A stretch of 64,000 nucleotides of DNA from an uncultured Oscillospiraceae bacterium (GCA_910587505.1 CAJULD010000006.1:1-64000), one strand, 5' to 3'; shown: positions 18,498 to 27,161, numbered from the stretch's first letter. Numbers and translations are program-made. Notes: generated by a model from the letters alone, not told the origin.

Positions 18498-18732
18498 CTA
18501 AGGATTGATCAGAGTTTGTCCGATATTCATCACAAAAAGCTGGTCGTGTCCCCATAGATCGTCTCATAATCGCCCGGCTTCACAAACCCGTATTTTTCAT
18601 ACAGCCCGATCTCACCGCTCATAATATAAATCCGCTCATGACCGGGGTGACCGCCCCATGCCGGATCATTTTTTCCGACAATCGTTTCCCACGGTATTCT
18701 TCCGCCACGAAAACAGATCCGATTCGCCGGGG
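18498..18732 (-). pseudogene. GNAT acetyltransferase remnant
   Basis: The minus strand shows GNAT acetyl-CoA motif sequence (IGSVFVAEEYRGKRLSEKMI), then after a frame change 'HERIYIMSGEIGLYEKYGF' and 'GDYETIYGDTTSFL', and after another change 'DQLFVMNIGQTL'. Together these are the C-terminal half of a typical GNAT N-acetyltransferase broken by deletions and frameshifts. It occupies the gap between hisS and the tandem paralogs. No intact version is present in the window. Confidence 0.6.
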
Positions 18733-18743
18733 CAGGGGGGACC

Positions 18744-20093
18744 TTACCCCAGGATCACGCGTCCTTCCTCCATTTTCGCCAGTTCGTCCCGCACCCGCGC
18801 CAGCGTCTCATCAAACCCCAGCTTTGTCTGCTCCCCGGACCGCATATCCTTGCAGGCTACCACGCCGTCCCGTACCTCGTCCTCTCCCAGGAACACCACG
18901 AACGGCACACCGATTTTATCGGCATAATTCATTTTAGCCTTAAACTTCCGCTGTTCCCCATACAGCTGTACCCTGACCCCGGCATTCCGGAACCGGGTCG
19001 CCAGCTCCACGGCAGGGGAGAGGTCCTCCGCCATGGGCAGCAGCAGCACGTCCGCCGGCGCGGTGTTCCGCTCCCCGTTAAGCATTTTCTGTTCATTCAG
19101 AATAAAGAACAGACGGGTCAATCCAATGGAGATTCCAACACCGGGCAGTATTTTATCCGTATAATATTCCGCCAGGTTGTCATACCGCCCTCCGGAGCAG
19201 ATGGATCCGATCTCCGGATGATCCAGCATCATGGTCTCATACACCGTCCCGGTATAGTAGTCCAGCCCCCGGGCGATGGTCAGGTCCACCGCGAAATTCT
19301 CCTCCGGCACGCCAAACCCGCCCAGATACTTCACTACGGTTTTCAGCTCGTCCAGCCCCAGGTCAAACAGCCCGTTCTTTCCCCGATACGCCTCCAGAGC
19401 CTCCAGCACCTGGGCATTGGACCCCCTGATCCCAATGAACGCAAGAATCTCCCCGGCCTTTTCCTCCGGCACGCCCAGCTCCACCAGCAGCCCCTTGACC
19501 TTCTCCGCTCCGATTTTCTCCAGCTTGTCCACGGTGCGCATAATGTCCCCGGCCTGCCCGCGGAGCCCCAGCATCTCATAGAAGCCGTTCAGAATCTTCC
19601 GGTTGTTCACCCGGATCTGGAACTTCCGCAGCCCCAACCGCGTAAACACCTGATAGATAATGGCAGGCATTTCCGCCTCGTTGGAGACGTCCAGCTTTCC
19701 GTCACCGATCATATCGATGTCGGCCTGATAGAACTCACGGAACCGTCCTCTCTGTGCCCGTTCTCCCCGATAGACCTTCCCAATCTGATACCGCCGGAAG
19801 GGGAACGCCAGCTCCCCATAGTGGAGCGCCACGTACTTCGCCAGCGGCACCGTCAGATCGAACCGCAGGCTCAGGTCGTTATCCCCCTTGCTGAAGCGGT
19901 AGATCTGTTTCTCCGTCTCCCCGCCGCCCTTGGCCAGCAGCACCTCGCTGGCCTCGATGATGGGCGTGTCCAGCGGCGTGAAGCCGTAGAGGGAATAGGT
20001 TTCCCGCAGGGTTTTCATCACATCCTCCATAAGAACCTGCTGCTGGGGCAGCAGCTCCATGAAGCCTGACAGCGTTCTTGGTTGGACCTTCAT
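18744..20093 (-). CDS. hisS: Histidyl-tRNA synthetase
   Basis: The 449-residue class II synthetase has motif 1 around PLDTPIIE, motif 2 'RYQIGKVYRGERAQRGRFREFYQADIDM', and the HisRS signature 'ARGLDYYTGTVYE'. Motif 3 is 'GVGISIGLTRLFF', followed by a C-terminal anticodon-binding domain. It charges tRNA(His). ATG 20093 follows AAAAGGAG. A T-box leader with terminator lies directly upstream, so expression should rise when uncharged tRNA(His) accumulates. It is not linked directly to aspS here, unlike in many bacteria where hisS-aspS are adjacent. Confidence 0.97.
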   Translation of the reverse strand: MKVQPRTLSGFMELLPQQQVLMEDVMKTLRETYSLYGFTPLDTPIIEASEVLLAKGGGETEKQIYRFSKGDNDLSLRFDLTVPLAKYVALHYGELAFPFRRYQIGKVYRGERAQRGRFREFYQADIDMIGDGKLDVSNEAEMPAIIYQVFTRLGLRKFQIRVNNRKILNGFYEMLGLRGQAGDIMRTVDKLEKIGAEKVKGLLVELGVPEEKAGEILAFIGIRGSNAQVLEALEAYRGKNGLFDLGLDELKTVVKYLGGFGVPEENFAVDLTIARGLDYYTGTVYETMMLDHPEIGSICSGGRYDNLAEYYTDKILPGVGISIGLTRLFFILNEQKMLNGERNTAPADVLLLPMAEDLSPAVELATRFRNAGVRVQLYGEQRKFKAKMNYADKIGVPFVVFLGEDEVRDGVVACKDMRSGEQTKLGFDETLARVRDELAKMEEGRVILG

Positions 20094-20195
20094 AATAAAT
20101 CTCCTTTTCTTCTCCCATACCCAAAGGGCGCGCCGGTTTTTTCTTTACTGCCGGGGCTTTCAGTCCCGGGCGTCTTTTCCCTCCGTGGGCCGTAA

Positions 20196-20645
20196 ATAAA
20201 AACAATGCTCCCGTCCCCTGTCCAAGCGGGACGAGAGCATGACGAACCAGTCATACTTCCGTGGTGCCACCCACATTCGGCCCCGCCGCCCCTGCGGCGC
20301 AGCCCTTTTGGTCCCCTTTCCCTGCGGCGGGACAAACCGCGGACGTCTCCGTCCCCGCTCCGGCGCTGTCGTTCCCCCTGCCTGTAAGCCGCAGGCCGCT
20401 TCCACCCGGAGAAAATATCCGGCGGCCCTCTCTGTCCGGCGGGAAGGGGTACTCTGTCGCCCTCCTCACGGTATGCCAGGGAAGCTCTGATTAAATCATC
20501 GGGTACGGATTTACGTCAGAAATTTTCGCCGGCAGGAAAGAAAAGCGCAGGATTCCTGACGGATGGCTGGCTTCTCTGACGCAGGTCAGCAGAGATTTCC
20601 GGCGTGAAAACGGACGCGGGGGTTTATTCAGAGGTTCCCTGATAT
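20196..20645 (-). ncRNA. T-box riboswitch leader of hisS
   Basis: The T-box sequence GGGTGGCACCACGGAAG lies at 20257-20273 on the minus strand. It is followed by a terminator hairpin (arms at 20205-20217 and 20228-20240, core GTCCC/GGGAC) and the run TGTTTTTATTT. Upstream, AGAGAGGGC and GGGTGGAAGC (about 20380-20440) fit distal Stem I. The leader runs ~450 bases from the predicted start near 20645 to the terminator, longer than most T-boxes. It should sense tRNA(His); I did not assign the specifier codon. Confidence 0.85.
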
Positions 20646-20650
20646 CTGGT

Positions 20651-20678
20651 ATTATAATCATTCATCTGCAAAAGTCAA
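20651..20678 (-). promoter_or_regulatory. Predicted hisS promoter
   Basis: On the minus strand TTGACT (20673-20678) and a perfect TATAAT (20651-20656) are spaced by 16 bases, directly before the T-box leader. Confidence 0.75.
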
Positions 20679-20685
20679 CAGATTC

Positions 20686-21102
20686 CTATTGCCGGTTGTA
20701 TTTTTGCTTGGGATTGACAATATTCCGCCAGTCCAGGTCTCCCCGGTCCATGCCGAGCACCAGCATTTCCGCTGTGGCCACGTTGGATGCAAAGGGGATG
20801 TTGTTCTGGTCGCACAGCCGGGAAATATACAGGAGCTCCTTCTCCATGGAGGAGTCGTTGGGGTCTACAAAGAACAGAACCATGTCCATTTCGTTGTAGG
20901 CGATCCGCGCTCCGATCTGCTGACTGCCGCCATGCTGGCAGGTCAGGAACCGGTGTACATGCAGCCCCGTGGCTTCCATCACCATCTGGCCGGTTGTGCT
21001 GGTGGCGCAGAGATTGTGCTGTGATAAGATTCCCGCGTAGGCCGTACAGAACTGGACCATCAGATCCTTTTTGTTGTCATGGGACATGAGAGCAATATAC
21101 AT
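20686..21102 (-). CDS. Methylglyoxal-synthase-like protein with altered active site
   Basis: The 138-residue protein clearly has the methylglyoxal synthase fold: MYIALMSHDNKK, 'CATSTTGQMVMEATGL', 'HGGSQQIGARIAYNEMDMVLFFVDP', 'NIPFASNVATAEMLV'. In E. coli MgsA the catalytic Asp71 lies in GGDQQ and His98/Asp101 in PHDPD. Here GGDQQ is GGSQQ, and the PHDPD segment is replaced by SSMEKEL. The HD motif near the N-terminus and the FFxDP aspartate remain. The classic DHAP-to-methylglyoxal reaction is therefore doubtful. It may bind a phosphate ligand or catalyse something else. Confidence 0.75.
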   Translation of the reverse strand: MYIALMSHDNKKDLMVQFCTAYAGILSQHNLCATSTTGQMVMEATGLHVHRFLTCQHGGSQQIGARIAYNEMDMVLFFVDPNDSSMEKELLYISRLCDQNNIPFASNVATAEMLVLGMDRGDLDWRNIVNPKQKYNRQ

Positions 21103-21189
21103 GGTACCCCTTCCTTTCTTCGCGCTTTTTTGTATCTTAACAGCCTTGAAGGTACAGGCAGTATTAGCAGGTATGATTTATACATATCA

Positions 21190-21933
21190 TTATCGTATTT
21201 TCATGAGCGCGACCCGCCGCCCATCCATACGCTTTGCGATATTTCGATACGCCTTTGCGGCACAGTTATTGTCGGTGCACAGAAGAGGCACGCCCCGGCC
21301 CGCGTAGAGCGGCATGGTTTCATCCTCCGGAATCACGCCCAGAAGGGGAAGCCCCGCGCTGTCAATGGCGTCGTCAATGGTCTGGTGCAGGGATTTCAGC
21401 AGCTTTCGCCTGCAGCGGTTTACTACCAGGTGTACCTGTCCCCGCCCCAGCCAGTGCAGCTCCATCACGGTCCGCTGGGCGTCCCGCAGGCTGCTGGCTT
21501 CCGTCGTCGTGACCACAACCGCCCGGTCGGCGCCGGTCAGCGCCAGCTGGAAGCCGCTTCCCAGTCCTGCCGGGGCGTCGATCAGGCAGTAGTCAAATTT
21601 TTCTTTGATCTGGGGAAACAATTCCCGGAATGCGGCCCGGTCTATATCGGCCGCGCCGGAGCGGGCCGGAGCGGTAAGCAGGAAGAGGTTTTTCTGCTCC
21701 GGGTGCCGGACCGCCGCCTCCTCCAGGGAGCAGCGTCCGCTCATTACGTCGGTGAAATCCATCATGGCCCGGTCCGTCATAGCCAGAGCGATGTCCAGAT
21801 TTCGCAGGCCCACGTCGCAGTCCAGACATAGTGTAGGATGCCCCAGCTGCGCCAGCGCCATGCCTGCGTTGGCAGTAAAGGAAGTTTTTCCGGTGCCGCC
21901 CTTACCGGACACCACCGCCACCGTATGGCCCAT
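21190..21933 (-). CDS. minD: MinD-like ParA-family ATPase
   Basis: The 247-residue P-loop protein has the deviant Walker A GKGGTGKTS near its N-terminus (MGHTVAVVSGKGGTGKT) and a switch region DCDVGLRNLDIALA typical of MinD rather than of Soj. The C-terminus (NIAKRMDGRRVALMKIR) could form the short amphipathic membrane helix. MinD blocks division away from mid-cell. No minC or minE gene is adjacent, so its partners must be elsewhere or its role differs. ATG 21933 follows AAGGGGGCGG and overlaps nothing essential; a longer reading frame upstream runs into rsmG. Confidence 0.8.
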   Translation of the reverse strand: MGHTVAVVSGKGGTGKTSFTANAGMALAQLGHPTLCLDCDVGLRNLDIALAMTDRAMMDFTDVMSGRCSLEEAAVRHPEQKNLFLLTAPARSGAADIDRAAFRELFPQIKEKFDYCLIDAPAGLGSGFQLALTGADRAVVVTTTEASSLRDAQRTVMELHWLGRGQVHLVVNRCRRKLLKSLHQTIDDAIDSAGLPLLGVIPEDETMPLYAGRGVPLLCTDNNCAAKAYRNIAKRMDGRRVALMKIR

Positions 21934-21962
21934 TGGAACCGCCCCCTTCCTCATAATCTGTC

Positions 21963-22658
21963 TCACAAAGGCTGCTTTTTGATTTGTGCAAACCGTCTGG
22001 GATATTTTTTGGGCGTGGGGGAGATTTTGCGGATGGAGACGATCCGGTGCACCACATCGGTGGTGGGCACGGTATAATCCCTGACCCATTCAATTTTCCC
22101 GCCCAGAATGCCGATCGCTGTCTTTGCGCTGTTGATTTCTTCCTCTGAACCGGCGGACTTCATAGCCAGCATTGTGCCGCCCGGTTTTACCAGCGGGAGG
22201 CACAGCTCGCAGAGCATGGGCAGCGCGGCCACGGCCCGGCTTACCGCCCAGTCGAAGCTTTCCCGCCGTTCTCCGGCGAACTCCTCCGCCCTGGCGTGGA
22301 TGCACTCCGTATTCTCCAGCTCCAGCGCCCGGCAGGCTTCCCGCAGAAAGTCCACCCGTTTTCCCAGACTGTCCAGCAGCGTGATCTTCAATTCCGGCCG
22401 CGCGATGGCAGTCGGAACACCGGGAAAGCCCGCCCCGCATCCCACGTCCACCAGCGAGCCACTTTCCAGACCCGCCGTTTTCGCCATCGCCAGGCTGTCC
22501 AGCAGGTGCAGCGCCGCCACGTCCTTCGGCGCTGTGATGGCGGTCAGATTCATCACCTGGTTCCGCTCCAGAACCAGTCCGGCAAACGCCGTCAGCTTTG
22601 GGATGAGCTGGACGCTCATCCCAAGCTGCGGCAGGCCCCGCTCCAGGGTTTCGTTCAT
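21963..22658 (-). CDS. rsmG: 16S rRNA m7G527 methyltransferase
   Basis: The 231-residue protein has the RsmG pattern: '[21 protein letters not shown]', the SAM-binding '[19 protein letters not shown]', and '[22 protein letters not shown]'. It methylates G527 of 16S rRNA, and its loss gives low-level streptomycin resistance in other bacteria. In many Firmicutes rsmG sits beside the parAB genes, and here it lies in the same minus-strand block. Its start overlaps the mscL stop, which suggests co-translation. Confidence 0.96.
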   Translation of the reverse strand: MNETLERGLPQLGMSVQLIPKLTAFAGLVLERNQVMNLTAITAPKDVAALHLLDSLAMAKTAGLESGSLVDVGCGAGFPGVPTAIARPELKITLLDSLGKRVDFLREACRALELENTECIHARAEEFAGERRESFDWAVSRAVAALPMLCELCLPLVKPGGTMLAMKSAGSEEEINSAKTAIGILGGKIEWVRDYTVPTTDVVHRIVSIRKISPTPKKYPRRFAQIKKQPL

Positions 22659-23050
22659 TTCTTCTGTTCTTTCAGCAGGTCCCGGATCTCCGTCAGCAGC
22701 TTTTCCTCATGGGAGGGCTCCGCAGGCGGCGGGGGAGGAGGCGCTTCCTCTTTCTTCCGGGTGAGCCGGTTGACGGTTTTCACCAGACAGAACACCACAA
22801 AGGCCATAATGAGGAAGTTGATGATTGCCTGGATAAAGTTTCCGTAAGCAATCACCGCGCTGCCTGCTGTCACGGACAGGTCGGCGAAGCTGGCTTCGCT
22901 GACAAAAATTCCGATAACGGGCATCAGGATGTCGTTAATCAGCGACGTGGTGATAGTACCGAAGGCGCCGCCGATGATGACGCCTACCGCCAGGTCCATC
23001 ACGTTGCCCCGCATGGCGAACTCTTTAAATTCCTGCAAAAACTTTTTCAT
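22655..23050 (-). CDS. mscL: Large-conductance mechanosensitive channel
   Basis: The 131-residue protein has the MscL N-terminus ([30 protein letters not shown]), which forms the S1 helix and gate-lining TM1. A periplasmic loop and TM2 ([20 protein letters not shown]) follow. The C-terminus is a charged helix with an unusual run of six prolines ([12 protein letters not shown]). It opens under membrane tension to release solutes after osmotic downshock. It overlaps rsmG by four bases. Confidence 0.96.
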   Translation of the reverse strand: MKKFLQEFKEFAMRGNVMDLAVGVIIGGAFGTITTSLINDILMPVIGIFVSEASFADLSVTAGSAVIAYGNFIQAIINFLIMAFVVFCLVKTVNRLTRKKEEAPPPPPPAEPSHEEKLLTEIRDLLKEQKK

Positions 23051-23085
23051 TGCAGCCGGCTCCTTTATTTCCTGAAGTCAGTTTC

Positions 23086-23520
23086 CTACTCAGCGCTGGG
23101 CGTCTCTGGCATCTCCGGAACTTCGGGGATCCCGGGAATTTCAGGCGCTTCGGGGGCCTCGGGGGCCTCAGGTGCTTCCGGGGGTTCCGGCTCTGCCGGT
23201 GCGGCGGCCTGCCCGGTGACGGCGGCCACTTCCTCTTCGGTGGCATCCACGGGGCTGACGTACTCCACGCTCAGCTCGTCGCTGAACAGATGGGGCTCCT
23301 CCTTCTTTCCGGCAATGCCCGTCAGCATGGCGGTCAGCGTGCCTTCGCCCAGATTGATGCCGATGTCGAGTTTTTTGTCCTCGCCGACAGGAGTGCTGGT
23401 GATCCGCCACAGGAGGGCCTGATAGCTTTTCACACCGGTTTCCTCATCCTTCTCCACCCTGTAGGGCGTCAGACCAGCTGCCAGAGCGCCCAGGCCCAGA
23501 ATTTTCCAGAACTTTTTCAT
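23086..23520 (-). CDS. Hypothetical protein with Pro/Glu/Ala repeat tail
   Basis: The 144-residue protein begins MKKFWKILGLGALAAGLTPYRVEKDEET and has a ~90-residue folded part (LLWRITSTPVGEDKKLDIGINLGEG). A ~45-residue tail follows, built of PEAPEAPEAPEIPGIPEVPEMPE-type repeats. The short N-terminal hydrophobic stretch is too weak to call a signal peptide with confidence. The tail is likely extended and flexible. I do not recognise the family. It is well placed behind AAAGGAGAGC and runs ahead of mscL in the same direction. Confidence 0.6.
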   Translation of the reverse strand: MKKFWKILGLGALAAGLTPYRVEKDEETGVKSYQALLWRITSTPVGEDKKLDIGINLGEGTLTAMLTGIAGKKEEPHLFSDELSVEYVSPVDATEEEVAAVTGQAAAPAEPEPPEAPEAPEAPEAPEIPGIPEVPEMPETPSAE

Positions 23521-23554
23521 ATCATGCTCTCCTTTATATTATATTTTGGTATAC

Positions 23555-23580
23555 ATTCTTTTTCTTGCAAGAAAAAGAAT
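23555..23580 (-). repeat. Dispersed intergenic hairpin, copy d
   Basis: A perfect 26-base palindrome spans 23555-23580 (arm ATTCTTTTTCTTG), followed on the plus strand by ATCAAAAAGAACTTTTTT. The hairpin and its flank match the copy after gyrA and, reversed, the copy at 28975. Confidence 0.65.
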
Positions 23581-23603
23581 CAAAAAGAACTTTTTTACGG
23601 CAA

Positions 23604-23747
23604 CTAAGGTTGCATTTTTTTGGTTTCCCCGTCTATTTCCCTATGGGCTTCTTTGATCCCGTTTTTAACGGCCCATTTAATGATATAGTACAGTGCGATC
23701 AAGACGATCAGCGCAGTGCCGCCGCTGATCCCCAATTCTTCCCACAT
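23604..23747 (-). CDS. Small single-span membrane protein
   Basis: This 47-residue open frame begins MWEELGISGGTALIVLIALYY. It has one hydrophobic membrane segment (~residues 10-25), followed by a basic and acidic helix (KWAVKNGIKEAHREIDGETKK). GGGAGG precedes the ATG at 23747, and the gene begins 18 bases after the serS stop on the same strand. The good ribosome site and signal-anchor pattern support a real small gene. The function is unknown. Confidence 0.6.
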   Translation of the reverse strand: MWEELGISGGTALIVLIALYYIIKWAVKNGIKEAHREIDGETKKMQP

Positions 23748-23764
23748 GACGGCAGCCTCCCTCC

Positions 23765-25069
23765 TCAATGCCTGGGGACCAGCAGTTCCGCGCCGCCCAT
23801 GCAGGGACGCAGAGCCTCCGGCACGCGGATGCTGCCGTCGGCCTGCAGGTTGTTTTCCAGGAAGGCAATCAACATCCGGGGCGGCGCGACGACGGTATTA
23901 TTGAGGGTATGGGGGAGATAGTTTTTCCCATCCTCGCCCTTGACCCGGATCTTCAGCCGCCGGGCCTGGGCGTCCCCCATGTTGGTGCAGGAGCAGACTT
24001 CAAAATATTTCTGCTGTCTGGGACTCCAGGCTTCGATGTCGCAGCTCTTCACCTTCAGGTCGGCCAGGTCGCCGGAGCAGCACTCCAACTGCCGCACCGG
24101 GATATCCAGGCTCCGGAACAGCTCCACGCTGTACCGCCACAGCTTTTCATACCAGTTCATGGACTCCTCCGGACGGCAGACCACGATCATTTCCTGCTTT
24201 TCAAACTGGTGGATGCGGTACACGCCCCGCTCCTCGATGCCGTGAGCCCCCTTTTCCTTCCGGAAGCAGGGGGAATAGGAGGTCAGGGTCTGGGGCAGCT
24301 GGTCTTCCCGGAGGATCTGGTCAATGAATTTGCCGATCATGGAGTGCTCGCTGGTGCCGATCAGGTACAGGTCCTCTCCTTCGATTTTGTACATCATGGC
24401 ATCCATGTCCGTCTGGCTCATGACGCCCTCCACCACGTTTCCGTGGATCATAAACGGCGGGATGCAGTAGGTGAAGCCCTTTCCGATCATAAAGTCGCGG
24501 GCGTAGGCCAGAACCGCCTCATGAAGCCGGGCGATATCCCCCATGAGATAATAGAAGCCGTTGCCTGCCACCCGTCCGGCGGCATCCATGTCGATACCGT
24601 CGAACCGCTCCATGATTTCGGTGTGATAGGGGATGGCAAAGGGGGGAGTCACCGGCTCTCCAAACCGCTCCAGCTCCACGTTGGCGCTGTCGTCCGGTCC
24701 GATGGGGACGGAGGGATCGATGATGTTGGGGATTACCATCAGGATTTTGTGAATCTCCGCCTCCAGCACGGTTTCCCGTTTCTCCAGTTCCGCCAGACGC
24801 TCGGCGTTGGCCTTGACCTTCGCCTTGGCGGCCTCGGCTTCCTCCAGCCTGGAGGGGTCCTTTTTTGCCTGGCCCATCAGCACCCCTACCTGTTTGCTGA
24901 GGGTGTTTCTCCGGGCCCGCAGCTCGCTGGCCTCGGTGATGGCCCGTCTGTTCTCCCCGTCCAGGTCCAGCAGTTTGTCCACCAGGGGGAGCTTTTCATC
25001 CTGAAATTTCTTTTTGATATTTTCCCTGACTGCTTCCGGGTTCTCCCGGATGAATCGAATGTCTAACAA
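23765..25069 (-). CDS. serS: Seryl-tRNA synthetase
   Basis: The 434-residue protein starts with the long coiled-coil tRNA-binding arm (residues ~25-110, rich in Glu/Lys/Ala). The class II core follows, with 'TSEHSMIGKFIDQIL', motif 2 'SPCFRKEKGAHGIEERGVYRIHQFEKQEM', and motif 3 'NNTVVAPPRMLIAFLENN'. It charges tRNA(Ser) and tRNA(Sec). The start is a TTG at 25069 preceded by GGAGG at eight bases; no ATG gives the expected MLDIRFIREN N-terminus. No T-box was seen in the 190-base upstream gap (25070-25262), which holds only GC-rich hairpin-like sequence. Confidence 0.96.
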   Translation of the reverse strand: MLDIRFIRENPEAVRENIKKKFQDEKLPLVDKLLDLDGENRRAITEASELRARRNTLSKQVGVLMGQAKKDPSRLEEAEAAKAKVKANAERLAELEKRETVLEAEIHKILMVIPNIIDPSVPIGPDDSANVELERFGEPVTPPFAIPYHTEIMERFDGIDMDAAGRVAGNGFYYLMGDIARLHEAVLAYARDFMIGKGFTYCIPPFMIHGNVVEGVMSQTDMDAMMYKIEGEDLYLIGTSEHSMIGKFIDQILREDQLPQTLTSYSPCFRKEKGAHGIEERGVYRIHQFEKQEMIVVCRPEESMNWYEKLWRYSVELFRSLDIPVRQLECCSGDLADLKVKSCDIEAWSPRQQKYFEVCSCTNMGDAQARRLKIRVKGEDGKNYLPHTLNNTVVAPPRMLIAFLENNLQADGSIRVPEALRPCMGGAELLVPRH

Positions 25070-25262
25070 GTGGGAAGCCTCCTTTTTTATTGCCGCCGCG
25101 GAGCGGCAGCCGGGTAATTCAATCCGCAGCCCTGCGGGCCGCGTTCGCTTTTTCTTTACGTTGCCTCCGTGGGCTGCGCGCCCCGCAGGTACTTTCTGTG
25201 CCGTGGGGCCGCCTGCGGCGGCCCGTTTTCGGCGAGCCAGGCGCTGAAAGGATCGCTATAAA

Positions 25263-26132
25263 TTACCTGCCCAGTTTCTCCAGAGCCTCCAGCAGGTCAT
25301 TGAGATCATCTACTCCATAGTATTCGATCTCGATTTTCCCTTTCTTTTTTCCTGAAGAAATATGACAGGCCCGGCCCAACCGGGCGGAGAGGGATTTTGC
25401 CGCCTCGGCAGCGTAATCCACGGAAGGGAATTCTTTCTTTTCGGCCGCCTTTGAGCCCTTTCGCTCCTCAATCTGAATGTGGCGGACCAGCTGCTCCGTC
25501 TGCCGCACGCTGAGGTGCTTTTTGGAAATCTCTTCCGCCACCTTCGTCCGCTGGGGGGGAGAGAGGGGCAAAATTGCCCTGGCATGTCCGGCGGACAGGT
25601 CTCCCGCCTCCACCATGCGCTGAATGCCAATAGACAGATCCAGCAGCCGCAGGGCGTTGGTTACGGCGCTGCGGGATTTTCCCACGCTGTCCGCCGCTTC
25701 CGCCTGAGTCATGCCGTAGGTCTCGGTCAGCGTCCGAAAGCCCTCCGCTTCCTCAATGGGATTCAGGTCCTCCCGCTGCAGATTTTCGATCATGGCCAGC
25801 TCCATGGCCTTCTGGTCATCGGCCTCAATGATGACGGCCGGAATCTCGCTCAGCCCTGCCAGCCGGGCGGCCCGCCACCGTCGCTCGCCGGCGATGATCT
25901 GATAGTATCCGCTGCTCAGCTTCCGCACAGTCAGCGGCTGGATCACCCCGTGCTGCCGGATGGAATCCGCCAGCTCCTCCAGACTTTTCCGGTCAAAGTT
26001 TTTTCTTGGCTGGTTCTGGCAGCTCTCAATCTGTGAGAGGGGGAGGGTGGAGGACGGCGTGGAAAAATCAGCGGAAAAGTCCTCTCCCAACAGGGCGCTG
26101 AGCCCCTTGCCCATGCCTTTTTCTTTTGCCAT
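25263..26132 (-). CDS. parB: Chromosome-partitioning protein ParB (Spo0J)
   Basis: The 289-residue protein has the ParB N-terminal CTPase/nuclease-fold domain (GVIQPLTVRKLSSGYYQIIAGERRWRAARLAG). A helix-turn-helix that binds parS (TYGMTQAEAADSVGKSRSAVTNALRLL) and a C-terminal dimerisation domain follow. It spreads from parS and loads SMC near the origin. ATG 26132 follows AGGAGG. It pairs with the parA gene upstream on the same strand, and four parS sites lie within 3 kb. Confidence 0.96.
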   Translation of the reverse strand: MAKEKGMGKGLSALLGEDFSADFSTPSSTLPLSQIESCQNQPRKNFDRKSLEELADSIRQHGVIQPLTVRKLSSGYYQIIAGERRWRAARLAGLSEIPAVIIEADDQKAMELAMIENLQREDLNPIEEAEGFRTLTETYGMTQAEAADSVGKSRSAVTNALRLLDLSIGIQRMVEAGDLSAGHARAILPLSPPQRTKVAEEISKKHLSVRQTEQLVRHIQIEERKGSKAAEKKEFPSVDYAAEAAKSLSARLGRACHISSGKKKGKIEIEYYGVDDLNDLLEALEKLGR

Positions 26133-26222
26133 AAAGGCGTTCCTCCTTCTCCTGCTCAGAACCTGCATTCATAGCCGCAGAACGCCGTCGGTCCAGCATC
26201 CCCCGGCTGTAAATACAGACTC

Positions 26223-26981
26223 TCATTTTTGATTCTTGCGTAAAAATTCCTCTGCCAGCGCGGCATAGGCCTCGCAGCCCCGGCTGGTCCTGTCGTAGGC
26301 GCTGATGGGCTTTCCGTGGCTGGGCGCCTCGCTGAGCCGCACATTCCGGGGAATGACGGTGCTGTACACCTTGCCGGGGAAGAATCGCTTGACCTCCTCC
26401 GCCACCTGAATGGCCAGATTGGTTCTGCTGTCATACATGGTCAGCAGGACGCCCTCCAGCTCCAGATGGGGATTCAGGCTCCGGCGCACCGCCCGGATGG
26501 TATAGACCAGGTCGCTGAGCCCCTCCAGGGCAAAATATTCGCTCTGCACCGGCACCAGGGCGCTGTCTGCGGCGCACAGGCCGTTCAGCGTCAGCAGCTC
26601 CAGAGACGGCGGGCAGTCCACGAATATGTAATCATACCGGGGCGCCAGCTTTTCCAGCGCGCGCCGCAGCAGGTGTTCCCGGTCTTCAATGCCCACCAGC
26701 TCCACTCCCGCCCCGGCCAGTCCCTTGGAGGAGGGAAGCACGTCGCCGTACCGGGTGGAGACCACCCGTTTTTCCGGCTCCACCGCGTTGAGAAGAACGT
26801 CGTAAATTCCCAGAGACAGGGATTTGTCCACGCCCATGCCGGAGGTGGCGTTGGCCTGGGGGTCAAAGTCACACAGCAGGACCCGCTGCCCCATTTCCTT
26901 CAGGGCGGCCGTCAGGCTGACGCAGGTGGTAGTTTTTCCCACGCCGCCCTTCTGATTCACGATGGTAACAATTTTGCCCAT
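26223..26981 (-). CDS. parA: Chromosome-partitioning ATPase ParA (Soj)
   Basis: The 252-residue protein begins MGKIVTIVNQKGGVGKTTTCVSL, the deviant Walker A of ParA/Soj. It continues with 'LLCDFDPQANATSGMGV' and 'YIFVDCPPSLELLTLNGL'. It drives origin segregation and, in spore formers, controls DnaA and sporulation together with Spo0J. It is the first gene of the parAB operon, with a good promoter upstream. Confidence 0.96.
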   Translation of the reverse strand: MGKIVTIVNQKGGVGKTTTCVSLTAALKEMGQRVLLCDFDPQANATSGMGVDKSLSLGIYDVLLNAVEPEKRVVSTRYGDVLPSSKGLAGAGVELVGIEDREHLLRRALEKLAPRYDYIFVDCPPSLELLTLNGLCAADSALVPVQSEYFALEGLSDLVYTIRAVRRSLNPHLELEGVLLTMYDSRTNLAIQVAEEVKRFFPGKVYSTVIPRNVRLSEAPSHGKPISAYDRTSRGCEAYAALAEEFLRKNQK

Positions 26982-27030
26982 AAACCGCCTCCGGGAAAGG
27001 GGTACGCCGCCCCATTTTCTATGTAATGGT

Positions 27031-27058
27031 AGTATATCACAAAAAAACTACATTTCAA
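27031..27058 (-). promoter_or_regulatory. Predicted parA promoter
   Basis: On the minus strand TTGAAA (27053-27058) and TATACT (27031-27036) are 16 bases apart, ~50 bases before the parA start. Confidence 0.55.
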
Positions 27059-27123
27059 CAGGAAAAAAGAAATTTTTTTATGAAAATAGAAATTTTTGCC
27101 TCCGGCGCAGCTCCTGGTAAAAG

Positions 27124-27139
27124 TGTTTCACGTGAAACA
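27124..27139. promoter_or_regulatory. parS site 1
   Basis: TGTTTCACGTGAAACA is a perfect 16-base palindrome that matches the Spo0J/ParB consensus exactly. It lies upstream of parA. Confidence 0.92.
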
Positions 27140-27161
27140 TTCTCTCTGACACAGAAAATGG

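Noticed and set aside
20494..20650. Possible second T-box or other riboswitch in the upstream hisS leader
   Set aside because: Only one T-box sequence (20257-20273) and one terminator were found, so a second element is not supported.
25070..25262. T-box upstream of serS
   Set aside because: The GC-rich stretch contains hairpin-like sequence but no GGTGGCACC-type motif.
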